Below, piece after piece: positions 53,915-62,027 of a stretch of 64,000 nucleotides of DNA. The stretch's first letter is position 1. Every line of letters begins with the position of its first letter. The stretch is from JACKBK01 sp963707275. GTDB lineage: Bacteria; Chloroflexota; Anaerolineae; JAAEKA01. Both the position numbers and the translations under genes were made by a program. The stretch is from contig CAVPPH010000006.1 in assembly GCA_963707275.1 (NCBI GenBank), positions 124,001 to 188,000 on the forward strand, written 5' to 3'. The notes beneath the pieces are model-generated. The model ran no database searches. It was given only the letters and a program-made list of their open reading frames with translations, and had not been told where the DNA came from.

Positions 53915-55690
53915 TGTCCACATCTGCCGGCAAAACCAACACCGACCGGATCAACCGCGTGCGGCCGTCGTCGCCACGGACTACTGTCCAGGTAAGGCTG
54001 AACGACGGCCGCATCGCGGAAGGCGACCCTGGCACCACGCTGGAGGAGTTCGCCTGCGCGCTTAACCAACATCCCGACGTGCCTTACATCGGCGCGCTGG
54101 TGAGCAACAGCCTGCAAGAGCTGACCTTGCCGGTCTGGCGCGACATCGACGTGCAACTGATCGACATCACCGACAAGGACGGGATGCGCATCTACCGCCG
54201 GTCGCTGGTTTTCCTGTTGGTGGCCGCCGTCAGCGAGCTATTCCCCGGCGCGTGGCTGCATGTTGACCATTCGATGACCTTCGGTGGACTCTTCTGCCGG
54301 CTGGAGGGCCGCCCGCCCTTTACGCCGCAGGACCTGGCCCGGCTACACGATCACATGCGGGAACTGGTGAAGCAGGATCTGCCCATCCAGCGGGAGGAGT
54401 TGCCGATCGAGCAGGCAGCGGCCGAGTTTCGCGCCCACGGCGACGAGGAAAAAGCCTGCCTGCTGGAAAACAGCGACAAGCATACGGTGGCAGTCTATCA
54501 ACTGGGGACACATCGCAACCATTTTCACGGTTACATGGCGCCCAGCACCGGCTACCTCAAATACTTCGATCTGGTGCATTATCCGCCCGGTTTTGTTCTT
54601 TACTATCCGCGGCGCAATGACCCGACTTATCTGGCGCCGTTCCAGGCCATGCCGCGGCTAACGCAGGTGTTTCAGCAATACCGCGAATGGCTGGAACTGC
54701 TGGACGTCAAGAACTTGCCCGCCCTGAACCGCGCCATCGACAGCGGGCGTATCCGCGAGGTTGTCCTGATAACCGAGGCGCTGCACGAGCAACGCATCGC
54801 GGCCATCGCCAGCGTCATCGCAAACCACCGCGACCAGATCGGCATGGTGCTGATCGCCGGTCCATCCTCGTCTGGCAAGACCACCTTTGCCCGCCGCCTG
54901 TCGGTGCAGTTGATGGCCAATGGCATCCACCCGATCGCGTTGGGGCTGGATAACTGGTTCGTCGACCGCGAGCAAACGCCGCTGGATGAGTATGGCAAGC
55001 CCGACTTCGAATGCCTGGAGGCGATCGATCTGACACTGTTCAACCGCCAATTGAACATGCTGCTGGCTGGCGAGCCGGTAACGCTGCCGCATTTCGACTT
55101 TCGAGCAGGCCGCAAGATACCCGGCGAGACGTTAGCGCGTTACGCCCAATCACGTCGTCCTGATCGAGGGCATCCACGGGCTCAACCCGAACCTGGTGCC
55201 TGACATCCCCTCGGACCGCATCTTTCGTGTCTACATCTCGGCGCTGACACAGCTCAACCTGGACCGGCACAATCGGGTGTCGACCACCGACACGCGCATC
55301 ATTCGCCGCATCGTGCGCGACGCGGCCCGACGCGGCTACACAGCCAGCGACACCATCGCCCGCTGGCCCAGCGTCGAGCGCGGCGAATGGCGCAACATCT
55401 TCCCCTACCAGGAACATGCCGACGTCATGTTCAACTCGGCGCTGGTCTACGAGCTGGCCGTGCTACGGGCACTGGCTGAGCCACTGCTGCTTTCCGTAGA
55501 GCCGGGAACGCCGGAACGGGTGGAAGCTGACCGGCTGCTCAGCCTGTTGCGTTGGTTCCGCCCCTGCCCGACCGACATCGTCCCCGACAATTCGATCCTA
55601 CGCGAGTTCATCGGCGGCTCGATTCTGGAGGACTTCCAACCGTGGCTGCGGCGTGACAACGGAACTGTCGCGGTCGGGCCGTCGTCCTGA
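53914..55690 (+). CDS. nucleoside kinase with TGS-like N-terminus, frameshifted
   Basis: About 591 residues. The N-terminus (TVQVRLNDGRIAEGDPGTTL) resembles a TGS domain. It is followed by a ThrRS-editing-like part with LHVDHSMTFGGLFCRL and, further on, HRNHFHGYMAPSTGYL. The C-terminal half is a uridine kinase/PRK-like domain with Walker A IAGPSSSGKTTFARRL and ALGLDNWFVDREQTPLDEYG. A shift near 55145 joins RYAP to NHVVLIEGIHGLNPNLVP. This is the layout of the bacterial uridine/cytidine kinase-like proteins with a tRNA-synthetase-type N-terminus. Start GTG, coupled to the GYD gene. Confidence 0.85.
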
Positions 55691-55772
55691 GTACGCTGGG
55701 TTTCGCCATCCGGTGCGTCTCAACGAGTATTGCCGCGACCTGATTGAGACAAGCCGGGAAAGGCCGCTTTTC

Positions 55773-55801
55773 TTGCCAATTCACCAGGCATGGGCTACAA
55801 T
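55773..55801 (+). promoter_or_regulatory. promoter of the sortase gene
   Basis: TTGCCA - 17 nt - TACAAT; expected start near 55808, leader about 85 nt with a small hairpin (GCTGTC ... GACAGC). Between 55691 and 55772 I see nothing. Confidence 0.75.
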
Positions 55802-55892
55802 GATTGCCCTGCCAGGGATCAATTTCACACAGGAAAACTGCAAGCCTGCTGTCACGCTACGCGACAGCGGGCGCTGCGATTGTAAGAACCCT

Positions 55893-56657
55893 ATGCCTGC
55901 ATACGTCAAACCACACCACCGTACTGCTCGTCGCCCCGGAATATCTACGGCTTTGGCGCTGGTCATGGCATTCGTCCTGACTGGCGTCGCACTGCTGGGC
56001 TGCACCACTACACCGCCGCAGCCGGCTCCCTCTCCCACCGCGGTGGAAGAGGCGCCAGAGCAGCTTCCCGCGCCTGGCGTCGAGGTGGCAGCGACACCTG
56101 TCCCTGCGACCAACGAAACGCCGGGAGCGCCCGCCCCAGCGGTGCTGCCCACGACAGAAGCTACACTGCCCGATGCACCGCCCGCGGTTGGCGAGCCGAA
56201 TCGCATAGTGATACCTTCGATCGACCTCGACGCGCCAATCGAAGACGTGGGCTGGACGGTGATCGAGCGTGGCAACCAGCGCTACACCGAGTGGGAAACG
56301 GCAGACAACGCGGCTGGACGGCATGTCAACAGCGCGCGGCCGGGCGAAGCGGGCAACGTCGTGCTGTCGGGCCACCACAACACCAAGGGCGAGGTGTTCC
56401 GGCAAATCAGCGATCTGGAGTTGCAACCCGGCGACGCGATCTACCTCTACAATGACCAGGGTCAACGCTTCACCTACATCGTGGATGAAGTGACCGATCC
56501 ACCGCTGCTGGAAGTTGGCGCTACCGAGGAGCAGCGCATCGCAAACGCGCGCTACATCCTGCCCACCAACGACGCCCGCGTGACGCTGGTAACCTGCTGG
56601 CCATACTGGACCAACACGCATCGTGTCATCGTCGTCGGCAAGCTTGCCAGTTCGTAG
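55893..56657 (+). CDS. lipoprotein sortase
   Basis: The protein has 254 residues. A signal peptide ends in a lipobox (ALLGC, Cys37), so the enzyme is probably lipid-anchored outside the membrane. A Pro/Ala/Thr linker (38-100) follows, then the sortase beta-barrel from about 104. Catalytic residues: His161 (LSGHHNTKG), Cys235 (TLVTCWP), Arg244 (NTHRVIVVG). Sortases cut a C-terminal signal and attach proteins to the wall or to each other. Most are held by a membrane helix; a lipid anchor is unusual to me. No LPXTG-type substrate is visible in the window. The frame is open upstream to 55653, but the promoter supports the ATG at 55893. Confidence 0.8.
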   Translation: MPAYVKPHHRTARRPGISTALALVMAFVLTGVALLGCTTTPPQPAPSPTAVEEAPEQLPAPGVEVAATPVPATNETPGAPAPAVLPTTEATLPDAPPAVGEPNRIVIPSIDLDAPIEDVGWTVIERGNQRYTEWETADNAAGRHVNSARPGEAGNVVLSGHHNTKGEVFRQISDLELQPGDAIYLYNDQGQRFTYIVDEVTDPPLLEVGATEEQRIANARYILPTNDARVTLVTCWPYWTNTHRVIVVGKLASS

Positions 56658-56668
56658 CAGGCTAATAG

Positions 56669-56737
56669 CCGGTTCGTAGTAGCGACTTCAGTCGCTTGCG
56701 GCGGTCCCAGAGCGACTGAAGTCACCACTACAAACCG
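56669..56737. repeat. 28-bp imperfect inverted repeat
   Basis: The arms begin CCGGTTCGTAGTAGCGACTT (left) and end CACCACTACAAACCGG (right), with three mismatches or wobbles over 28 bp and the inner palindrome AGCGACTTCAGTCGCT. REP-like intergenic element before the BY-kinase gene. Confidence 0.8.
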
Positions 56738-56793
56738 GACGGACCCGCCTCACAGCTAATCAATAAACGCCCCGCGAAAGGCGACAGAACTTC

Positions 56794-58531
56794 ATGGAAT
56801 TGCGAAACATTGGACGGATCTTCTGGAAATGGCTCTGGCTCATTGCGCTGGGCGCAGTGGTGGCCGGCGGCGTCACTTTCTTTGTCAGCACCCGCTCGAC
56901 ACCCATCTACCGCGCCTCAACGCAGATACTGATCCAGCAGGCTAACAACCCGACTGGCGTCGCAGTGGACCGACGTGCTGACCAGCGAACGGCTGGCGTC
57001 GAACTATGCCCGCCTCCTGACGACCCGCCCCGTGCTGAACGAAGTAGCCACCAACCTGCGGCTACCTGAGGTTGCCTCGCGCATCATCGTCGATCCGGTA
57101 CGTGAGACCCAGATCATCGTGCTGCACGTCGAAGACCCGAACCCGGCGCTGGCCACAGCGGTCGCCAACGACCTGCCAGCGGTCTTCATCGCGCAAAACG
57201 AAAAGCAGCAACAGCAGCGCTTCAATACTTCACTGGAGACCTTCCAGACCCAGATCACCGGCGTGCAGGCCGACATCGACCAGACGCAAGCGCAGCTTCA
57301 GGCGCTGCAAGGGCTGGAGGACGACGGCGAGGAACTGACGCTGGAGCAGCAGGCTCAACGCGCCCGTCTGGAGACAAGTTTGGCCCAGTATCGCAGCTCA
57401 TTAGCTGATCTGCTGCGGAGCACGCGATGATGTCAAGCGAGCCGAGGCGCTCTCCGGCGACACCATCACCGTGGTCGAGCCGGCCATCGAGCCGCTGGCG
57501 CCGATCCGGCCGCGCGTGCTCCTGAACACGCTGATTGCCGCCGCGCTGGGCGCGCTGCTGATGACCGCGCTGGCGTTCCTGATCGAATACCTGGACGACA
57601 CCATCAAGCTACCGGAAGACGCAGCGCGCGTCACCGGACTGCCGGCGCTGGGATCTCTCGTCCAGTACCGCAACAGCGACGGTCAGCGCCAGTTGATCAC
57701 CCACGAGAATCCCAAATCGCCCTTCTCCGAGAGCTACCGTACCCTGCGTACCAACATCCAGTTTTCCAGCCTGGACAAGCCGATCAACAGCCTGATGGTC
57801 ACCAGCGCCAGCCCAGGCGAAGGCAAGAGTACCACTGCCGCCAACCTGGCAGTGGTGATCGCTCAGGGCGGCAAGCGCACCATTCTGATCGACACCGACC
57901 TGCGGCGTCCCGTGATGCACCAGATCTTTGGGCTGCCCAACGCGGCCGGCGTGACCAACGCCATGCTGCATGCCCGAAGGCAGCGATCTGACCCCGTTCC
58001 TGCAAAAGACCGAAGTGGACAATCTGTGGCTGCTGACCAGCGGCCCGCAGCCGCCCAACCCGTCGGAGCTGCTGGGATCGCATCGCATGGCCGAACTGAT
58101 CAGTCGAGCTGCAAGCCAATGCCGACACGCTGGTCTTCGACAGCCCGCCAACGCTGGCCGTCACCGACGCGGCCGTGCTGGCGCGGCAGGTAGACGGCGT
58201 GCTGCTGGTGGTCGAGTCGGCCAAGACGCGCGAGGCGGCCGCCAAACGCGCCGCGCAGGGTCTGCTGAAAGTCAACGCCAACGTCCTGGGCGTGGCCGTG
58301 AACCGGATCGCCTACCGGCTGGCCGGTTCGCATTACTACTACTACGATTACTATCAGGATACCAACGACGAATTGGGCGAGGGGGACAGCGGCCAGGGCA
58401 GCGGCAAGTCATCACGCAAGCGCGGGCAGAGCAAGCCAACCGGCGACGCCAGCCAGCCGGCCGCGGCCGGCTCCTTTGCAGCCAGTCAGATTCGCGGCTC
58501 TGGCGCATCTGCGCCTGACAACGTCGTTTAG
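56794..58531 (+). CDS. Wzz/BY-kinase polysaccharide co-polymerase, four frameshifts
   Basis: About 578 residues when joined. First membrane helix (WLWLIALGAVVAGGVTFFVS) and Wzz domain; shift near 56960 to WTDVLTSERLASNYARLL; coiled coil (QTQITGVQADIDQTQAQLQA); shift near 57425; second helix (LLNTLIAAALGALLMTALAF). Tyrosine kinase domain: Walker A SASPGEGKSTTAANLA, Walker A' ILIDTDLRRPV; shifts near 57970 and 58110; Walker B TLVFDSPP; C-terminal Tyr cluster HYYYYDYY. It controls chain length and export of exopolysaccharide by autophosphorylation. All four shifts are one extra base, and each removal restores a normal family sequence. Confidence 0.88.
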
Positions 58532-58587
58532 CCCGTCCGGTTGAAGCCATCATAAATCAGGGGGCGTCCCCCGCCAGCCAGCCCGAG

Positions 58588-59643
58588 GTGGACAAGCAGC
58601 AAGGCATTCAGCGTCCTGTCTGGCGGAGCCGCCGACTGTGGGTGGGAATGCTGTTTAGCGTGGCTTGCCTCGTGCTGGCCATGGTGGACATCGACTTCGG
58701 TGATGTAGCAGAGACGCTGCGGTCGGCAAGCCCGGCCTGGATGGCAGCCGCCATCGTGACGGTGCTGCTGACTGGCGTCGTCAAGGCGGTGCGCTGGCGC
58801 TATCTACTCTACCCGCGTGACCGCCGCTCCGCTGACACCCATCATCGCCTAGGCGTCACCCGCTTGTCCAACATCTGGATGGCTGGCGCATCGGTCAATC
58901 TGGCGGTGCCTGTACCGCGCAGCGGCGACTTGTTGCGCTCCTATTTCGCCGGCGAGGCAGGCGGGCTGAGCAAGTCGCGCGTTCTGGGCACCGTGGCCGC
59001 CGAGAAGTTGCTGGACCTGATCATGCTGGCGGCTTTTCTCGTCGGCCTAGTCTTTTTCGTGGCGCTGCCTGACGAGCTGGCCAGCCGGCAGACACCAATC
59101 CTGGTGGTGACGATCTTCATGGCCGTCACTGTGGCCGTGGTTCTGTGGCAGCGCGACCGCATCCTGCGCTGGCTGGAGGTGGTGGTGGCCAGGCTGCCCG
59201 GCGACGTGGCCGGCCCAGCGCTGTCCACAGCGGCGCGCGCGGTGGACGGGTTGGAGGCGCTGCGCCAGCCGGGACGACTGGCCGTGCTATTGATGATTTC
59301 GGTCGGCGTGTGGGTGCTGTCGGCCGCCACCAACTATATCGTCTTTCTGGCGCTGCACATGGAAGCGTCGTGGATACAGGCGTTTTTTCTGGCGGTCGTC
59401 CTGCAGGCCGGCGTCGCCATTCCCTCGTCGCCCGGCAAGATCGGCGTCTTCCAGGTGCTGTGCCGCTGGGCGCTGGGTATCTTCGGCGTCAGCGCCAGCC
59501 TGGGTTTGGCCTACGGCGTGGCGTTGTATGTAGCGGCTCCGCTGGCCATCATGCTGACGGGCGCGATTGCGCTGGCTATCGAAGGCTGGCGCGCCGGACG
59601 AATTCCCGCGGACCTGGGGTCGTCACTTTCAACCCGCGCCTGA
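58588..59643 (+). CDS. flippase-like (LPG_synthase_TM/UPF0104) membrane protein
   Basis: The protein has 351 residues and about eight hydrophobic helices. Family signatures: RWRYLLYPRD, NLAVPVPRSGDLLRSYFAGE, VAAEKLLDLIMLAAFLVGLV and GVAIPSSPGKIGVFQVLC. Members include lysylphosphatidylglycerol synthase membrane domains and putative lipid flippases. Here it lies within a polysaccharide operon, so lipid-linked sugar handling is likely (inference). Start GTG. Confidence 0.8.
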   Translation: MDKQQGIQRPVWRSRRLWVGMLFSVACLVLAMVDIDFGDVAETLRSASPAWMAAAIVTVLLTGVVKAVRWRYLLYPRDRRSADTHHRLGVTRLSNIWMAGASVNLAVPVPRSGDLLRSYFAGEAGGLSKSRVLGTVAAEKLLDLIMLAAFLVGLVFFVALPDELASRQTPILVVTIFMAVTVAVVLWQRDRILRWLEVVVARLPGDVAGPALSTAARAVDGLEALRQPGRLAVLLMISVGVWVLSAATNYIVFLALHMEASWIQAFFLAVVLQAGVAIPSSPGKIGVFQVLCRWALGIFGVSASLGLAYGVALYVAAPLAIMLTGAIALAIEGWRAGRIPADLGSSLSTRA

Positions 59644-59660
59644 GAACTCCAAACTACCCG

Positions 59661-60761
59661 ATGAGCAAGCACCAGCGACCGGCGTCACGACCGGCAGAAA
59701 CTCCCGATCCACGGGCAGCGCAGACCAGCGCACTCAGATGCTCGGTCATCGTCCCTGTGTACAACGGGGCACGCGTCATCGATCGCTGTCTGGACGCGCT
59801 GGCACAGCAGACCGTCTCGCCCGCCGAGTTCGAGATCATCATCGTCGACGACGGCTCAAGCGACGGGACTGCGGAACGAGTGGCTGAATGGGCCGGGCGC
59901 CATACCCGCGTGGCCGTATCGCTGCTGCGCCAGGGTCAGGCCGGCCCGGCCAGCGCCCGCAACCGCGGCGCACTGGCGGCGCGCGGCCCGCTGCTGCTCT
60001 TCACCGACGCCGATTGCCGCCCGGTTCCTGGCTGGATCGCCGCGCTGCTGGCCGCGTTTGACGCGCCCGACCAGCCAGCCGGCCTGATGGGCGTCTATTG
60101 CACCGACCAGACCGACCTGGCGGGTCGCTTCGCGCAGATGGAATTTGAGGACCGTTACGACCGCATGCGCCACGGCCAGCAACTCGATGTCGTCGCCACT
60201 TATTCCGCGGCGTTTCGGCGCGACCTGTTTTTGGCGGAGGGCGGCTTCGACCCCGGCTTTCCCAAGGCCAACAACGAAGACGTGGAGTTTTCCTACCGCC
60301 TGAGCGAGCAGGGCCACCAGATGCGTTTCGTGCCCGAGGCGCAGGTCTATCATCACCACGCCAATACCTGGCGGCGCTACGCCCAGCTCAAGACCGGGCG
60401 CGGCTACTGGCGAACCATCGTCTACCGGCGGCATCCGGGCAAGGCGCTCAAGGACAGCTACACGCCGCAGGTTCTGAAGCTGCAAATCCTGCTCGCGCCG
60501 CTGATGGTGCTGGGGGGCGTCGCAGCGCTGATACATCGGCGGCTGGGATGGACTGCGCTGGCTGCACCCTTCCTGGCGACAACTCTGCCGTTTGTGCGCT
60601 TCGCGGCGCGGCGCGATCTCGCGGTAGCCGCGGTGTCACCCTGGGGATTGTGGCTGCGGTCGATCGCGTTCGCGCTGGGCGTTGCCGCCGGCGCGCTGGC
60701 CAATCTGCGCCGCCAGCAGGAGCAGACGGCACAACCAGCGCCGGATGAGGTGCGGTCGTGA
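59661..60761 (+). CDS. family 2 glycosyltransferase
   Basis: The protein has 366 residues. GT-A motifs: CSVIVPVYNGARVIDRCLDA, IIIVDDGSSDGTAER, ARNRGALAARGPLLLFTDAD, FDPGFPKANNEDVEFSYRLS. Two or three C-terminal membrane helices (LQILLAPLMVLGGVAALI). It starts 17 bp after the flippase-like gene, and its stop overlaps the next start (GTGA). Donor and acceptor unknown. Confidence 0.88.
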   Translation: MSKHQRPASRPAETPDPRAAQTSALRCSVIVPVYNGARVIDRCLDALAQQTVSPAEFEIIIVDDGSSDGTAERVAEWAGRHTRVAVSLLRQGQAGPASARNRGALAARGPLLLFTDADCRPVPGWIAALLAAFDAPDQPAGLMGVYCTDQTDLAGRFAQMEFEDRYDRMRHGQQLDVVATYSAAFRRDLFLAEGGFDPGFPKANNEDVEFSYRLSEQGHQMRFVPEAQVYHHHANTWRRYAQLKTGRGYWRTIVYRRHPGKALKDSYTPQVLKLQILLAPLMVLGGVAALIHRRLGWTALAAPFLATTLPFVRFAARRDLAVAAVSPWGLWLRSIAFALGVAAGALANLRRQQEQTAQPAPDEVRS

Positions 60762-61985
60762 TCACGCGCCGTCACCTTACCCTGTTGATAAGCGTGCTCG
60801 GCATCGCCGTTTTGAGCGGCTGCGCCAATTCGCCGCCGGCCTGGCCGACCGTATCCGTGCAGCCGACCACTACCGCCACACCTGTGCCAGCCAAGCCAAC
60901 GCCGGAGCGGACCAGCGACCCGCTGGTGCCAACTGTGCTGCCGGCCGAGACAATAACGGTCGTTGTAACAGCCACCGCAGCCGTTCAATTGCCCGACCCC
61001 GCCCTCGAACCGACGCCGCAACCCGCGCCAGCTACGGTGGGCGCGGAACGATCGGACCTGCGCAGTCGTCTTGGCGTTGGCGTCCCACTGGAAGTCACAC
61101 AGTTCACTTTTGATGCAGACGACGCCCGGACACTGGGGCTAGGCTGGTATCTTGACTGGCATGTGGACCCCGATCCGGTGAAATCTGAGGGGCTGGAGTT
61201 CGCGCAGATGGTGCGTGTGCGCGGCGACAAGTTTTTCCCGGCGCGCGCCGACATCATCGCCGCCATCGCCGCCAACCCTGGCGCCCTCTGGTTGATCGGC
61301 AACGAGCCGGATGTGATGTGGCAGGACAACACGACGCCCGCCCAGTATGCGGCCCGCTACCACGAACTGCATACGCTGATCAAGACGCTGGATCCCAGCG
61401 CCCAGGTCGCCATCGGCGCCATTACCCAGGTAACGCCCCTGCGTCTGCAATACATCGAAGACGTGCTGGCTGCTTACGAGACGCTCACAGGGATGCCGAT
61501 GGCGGTGGACGTCTGGAACATCCACACATTCATCCTGCGCGAAGAACGCGAACTCGTGGGGTGTGTCGATCCCACCCGGCTTCGATGTGGATCAGGGCAT
61601 CCTGTGGGAGATCGACGACCACGACAATCTGGATCTGTTCAAGCAACAGATCGTGGACTTCCGGCGCTGGATGGAACGCAACGGCCAGCGCAACAAGCCG
61701 CTGATCGTGTCCGAATATGGCATCCTGATGCCGCCGGAGTACGGATTCTCGACCGAGACCGTAACGGAATTCATGCGCTCAACGTTTGACTATTTGCTCA
61801 ACACGCGCGACGAAGAAATAGGCTACCCAGGCGACGATAACCGGCTCGTTCAGAAGGTCGCCTGGTACAGCTTGAGTGACACAGTATATCCCACCGGGAA
61901 TCTGCTCGACCCGGTTACGGGCCAGCTGACCGCGGTCGGCCAGGCTTTTGCAGATTATGCGGCGAGTCTGGACGTCGCCCAGTAG
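60758..61985 (+). CDS. lipoprotein clan-A glycosidase-like protein, frameshifted
   Basis: About 408 residues. Signal peptide with lipobox VLSGC, a Thr/Pro linker, then a TIM barrel: LGLGWYLDWHVDP, LWLIGNEPDVMWQDNT (acid/base Glu), VDVWNIHTFILREERE. A shift near 61555 (extra T in GGGTGTGTCG) leads to VSIPPGFDVDQGILWEIDDH ... NKPLIVSEYGILMPPEYGFS (nucleophile Glu) and WYSLSDTVYPTGNL. Both catalytic Glu are present. Start GTG, coupled to the glycosyltransferase. It is a paralogue of the next gene. A role in trimming the cell's own exopolysaccharide fits the context but is inference. Confidence 0.8.
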
Positions 61986-62027
61986 CCGCCTCTGGGCGAC
62001 CTGCTGAGAAACCATTGGAGTGGAAAG

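Noticed and set aside
59145..59660. N-terminal extension of the glycosyltransferase into the flippase-like gene
   Set aside because: The extension is an out-of-frame reading of the flippase-like gene; the ATG at 59661 gives the normal family N-terminus.
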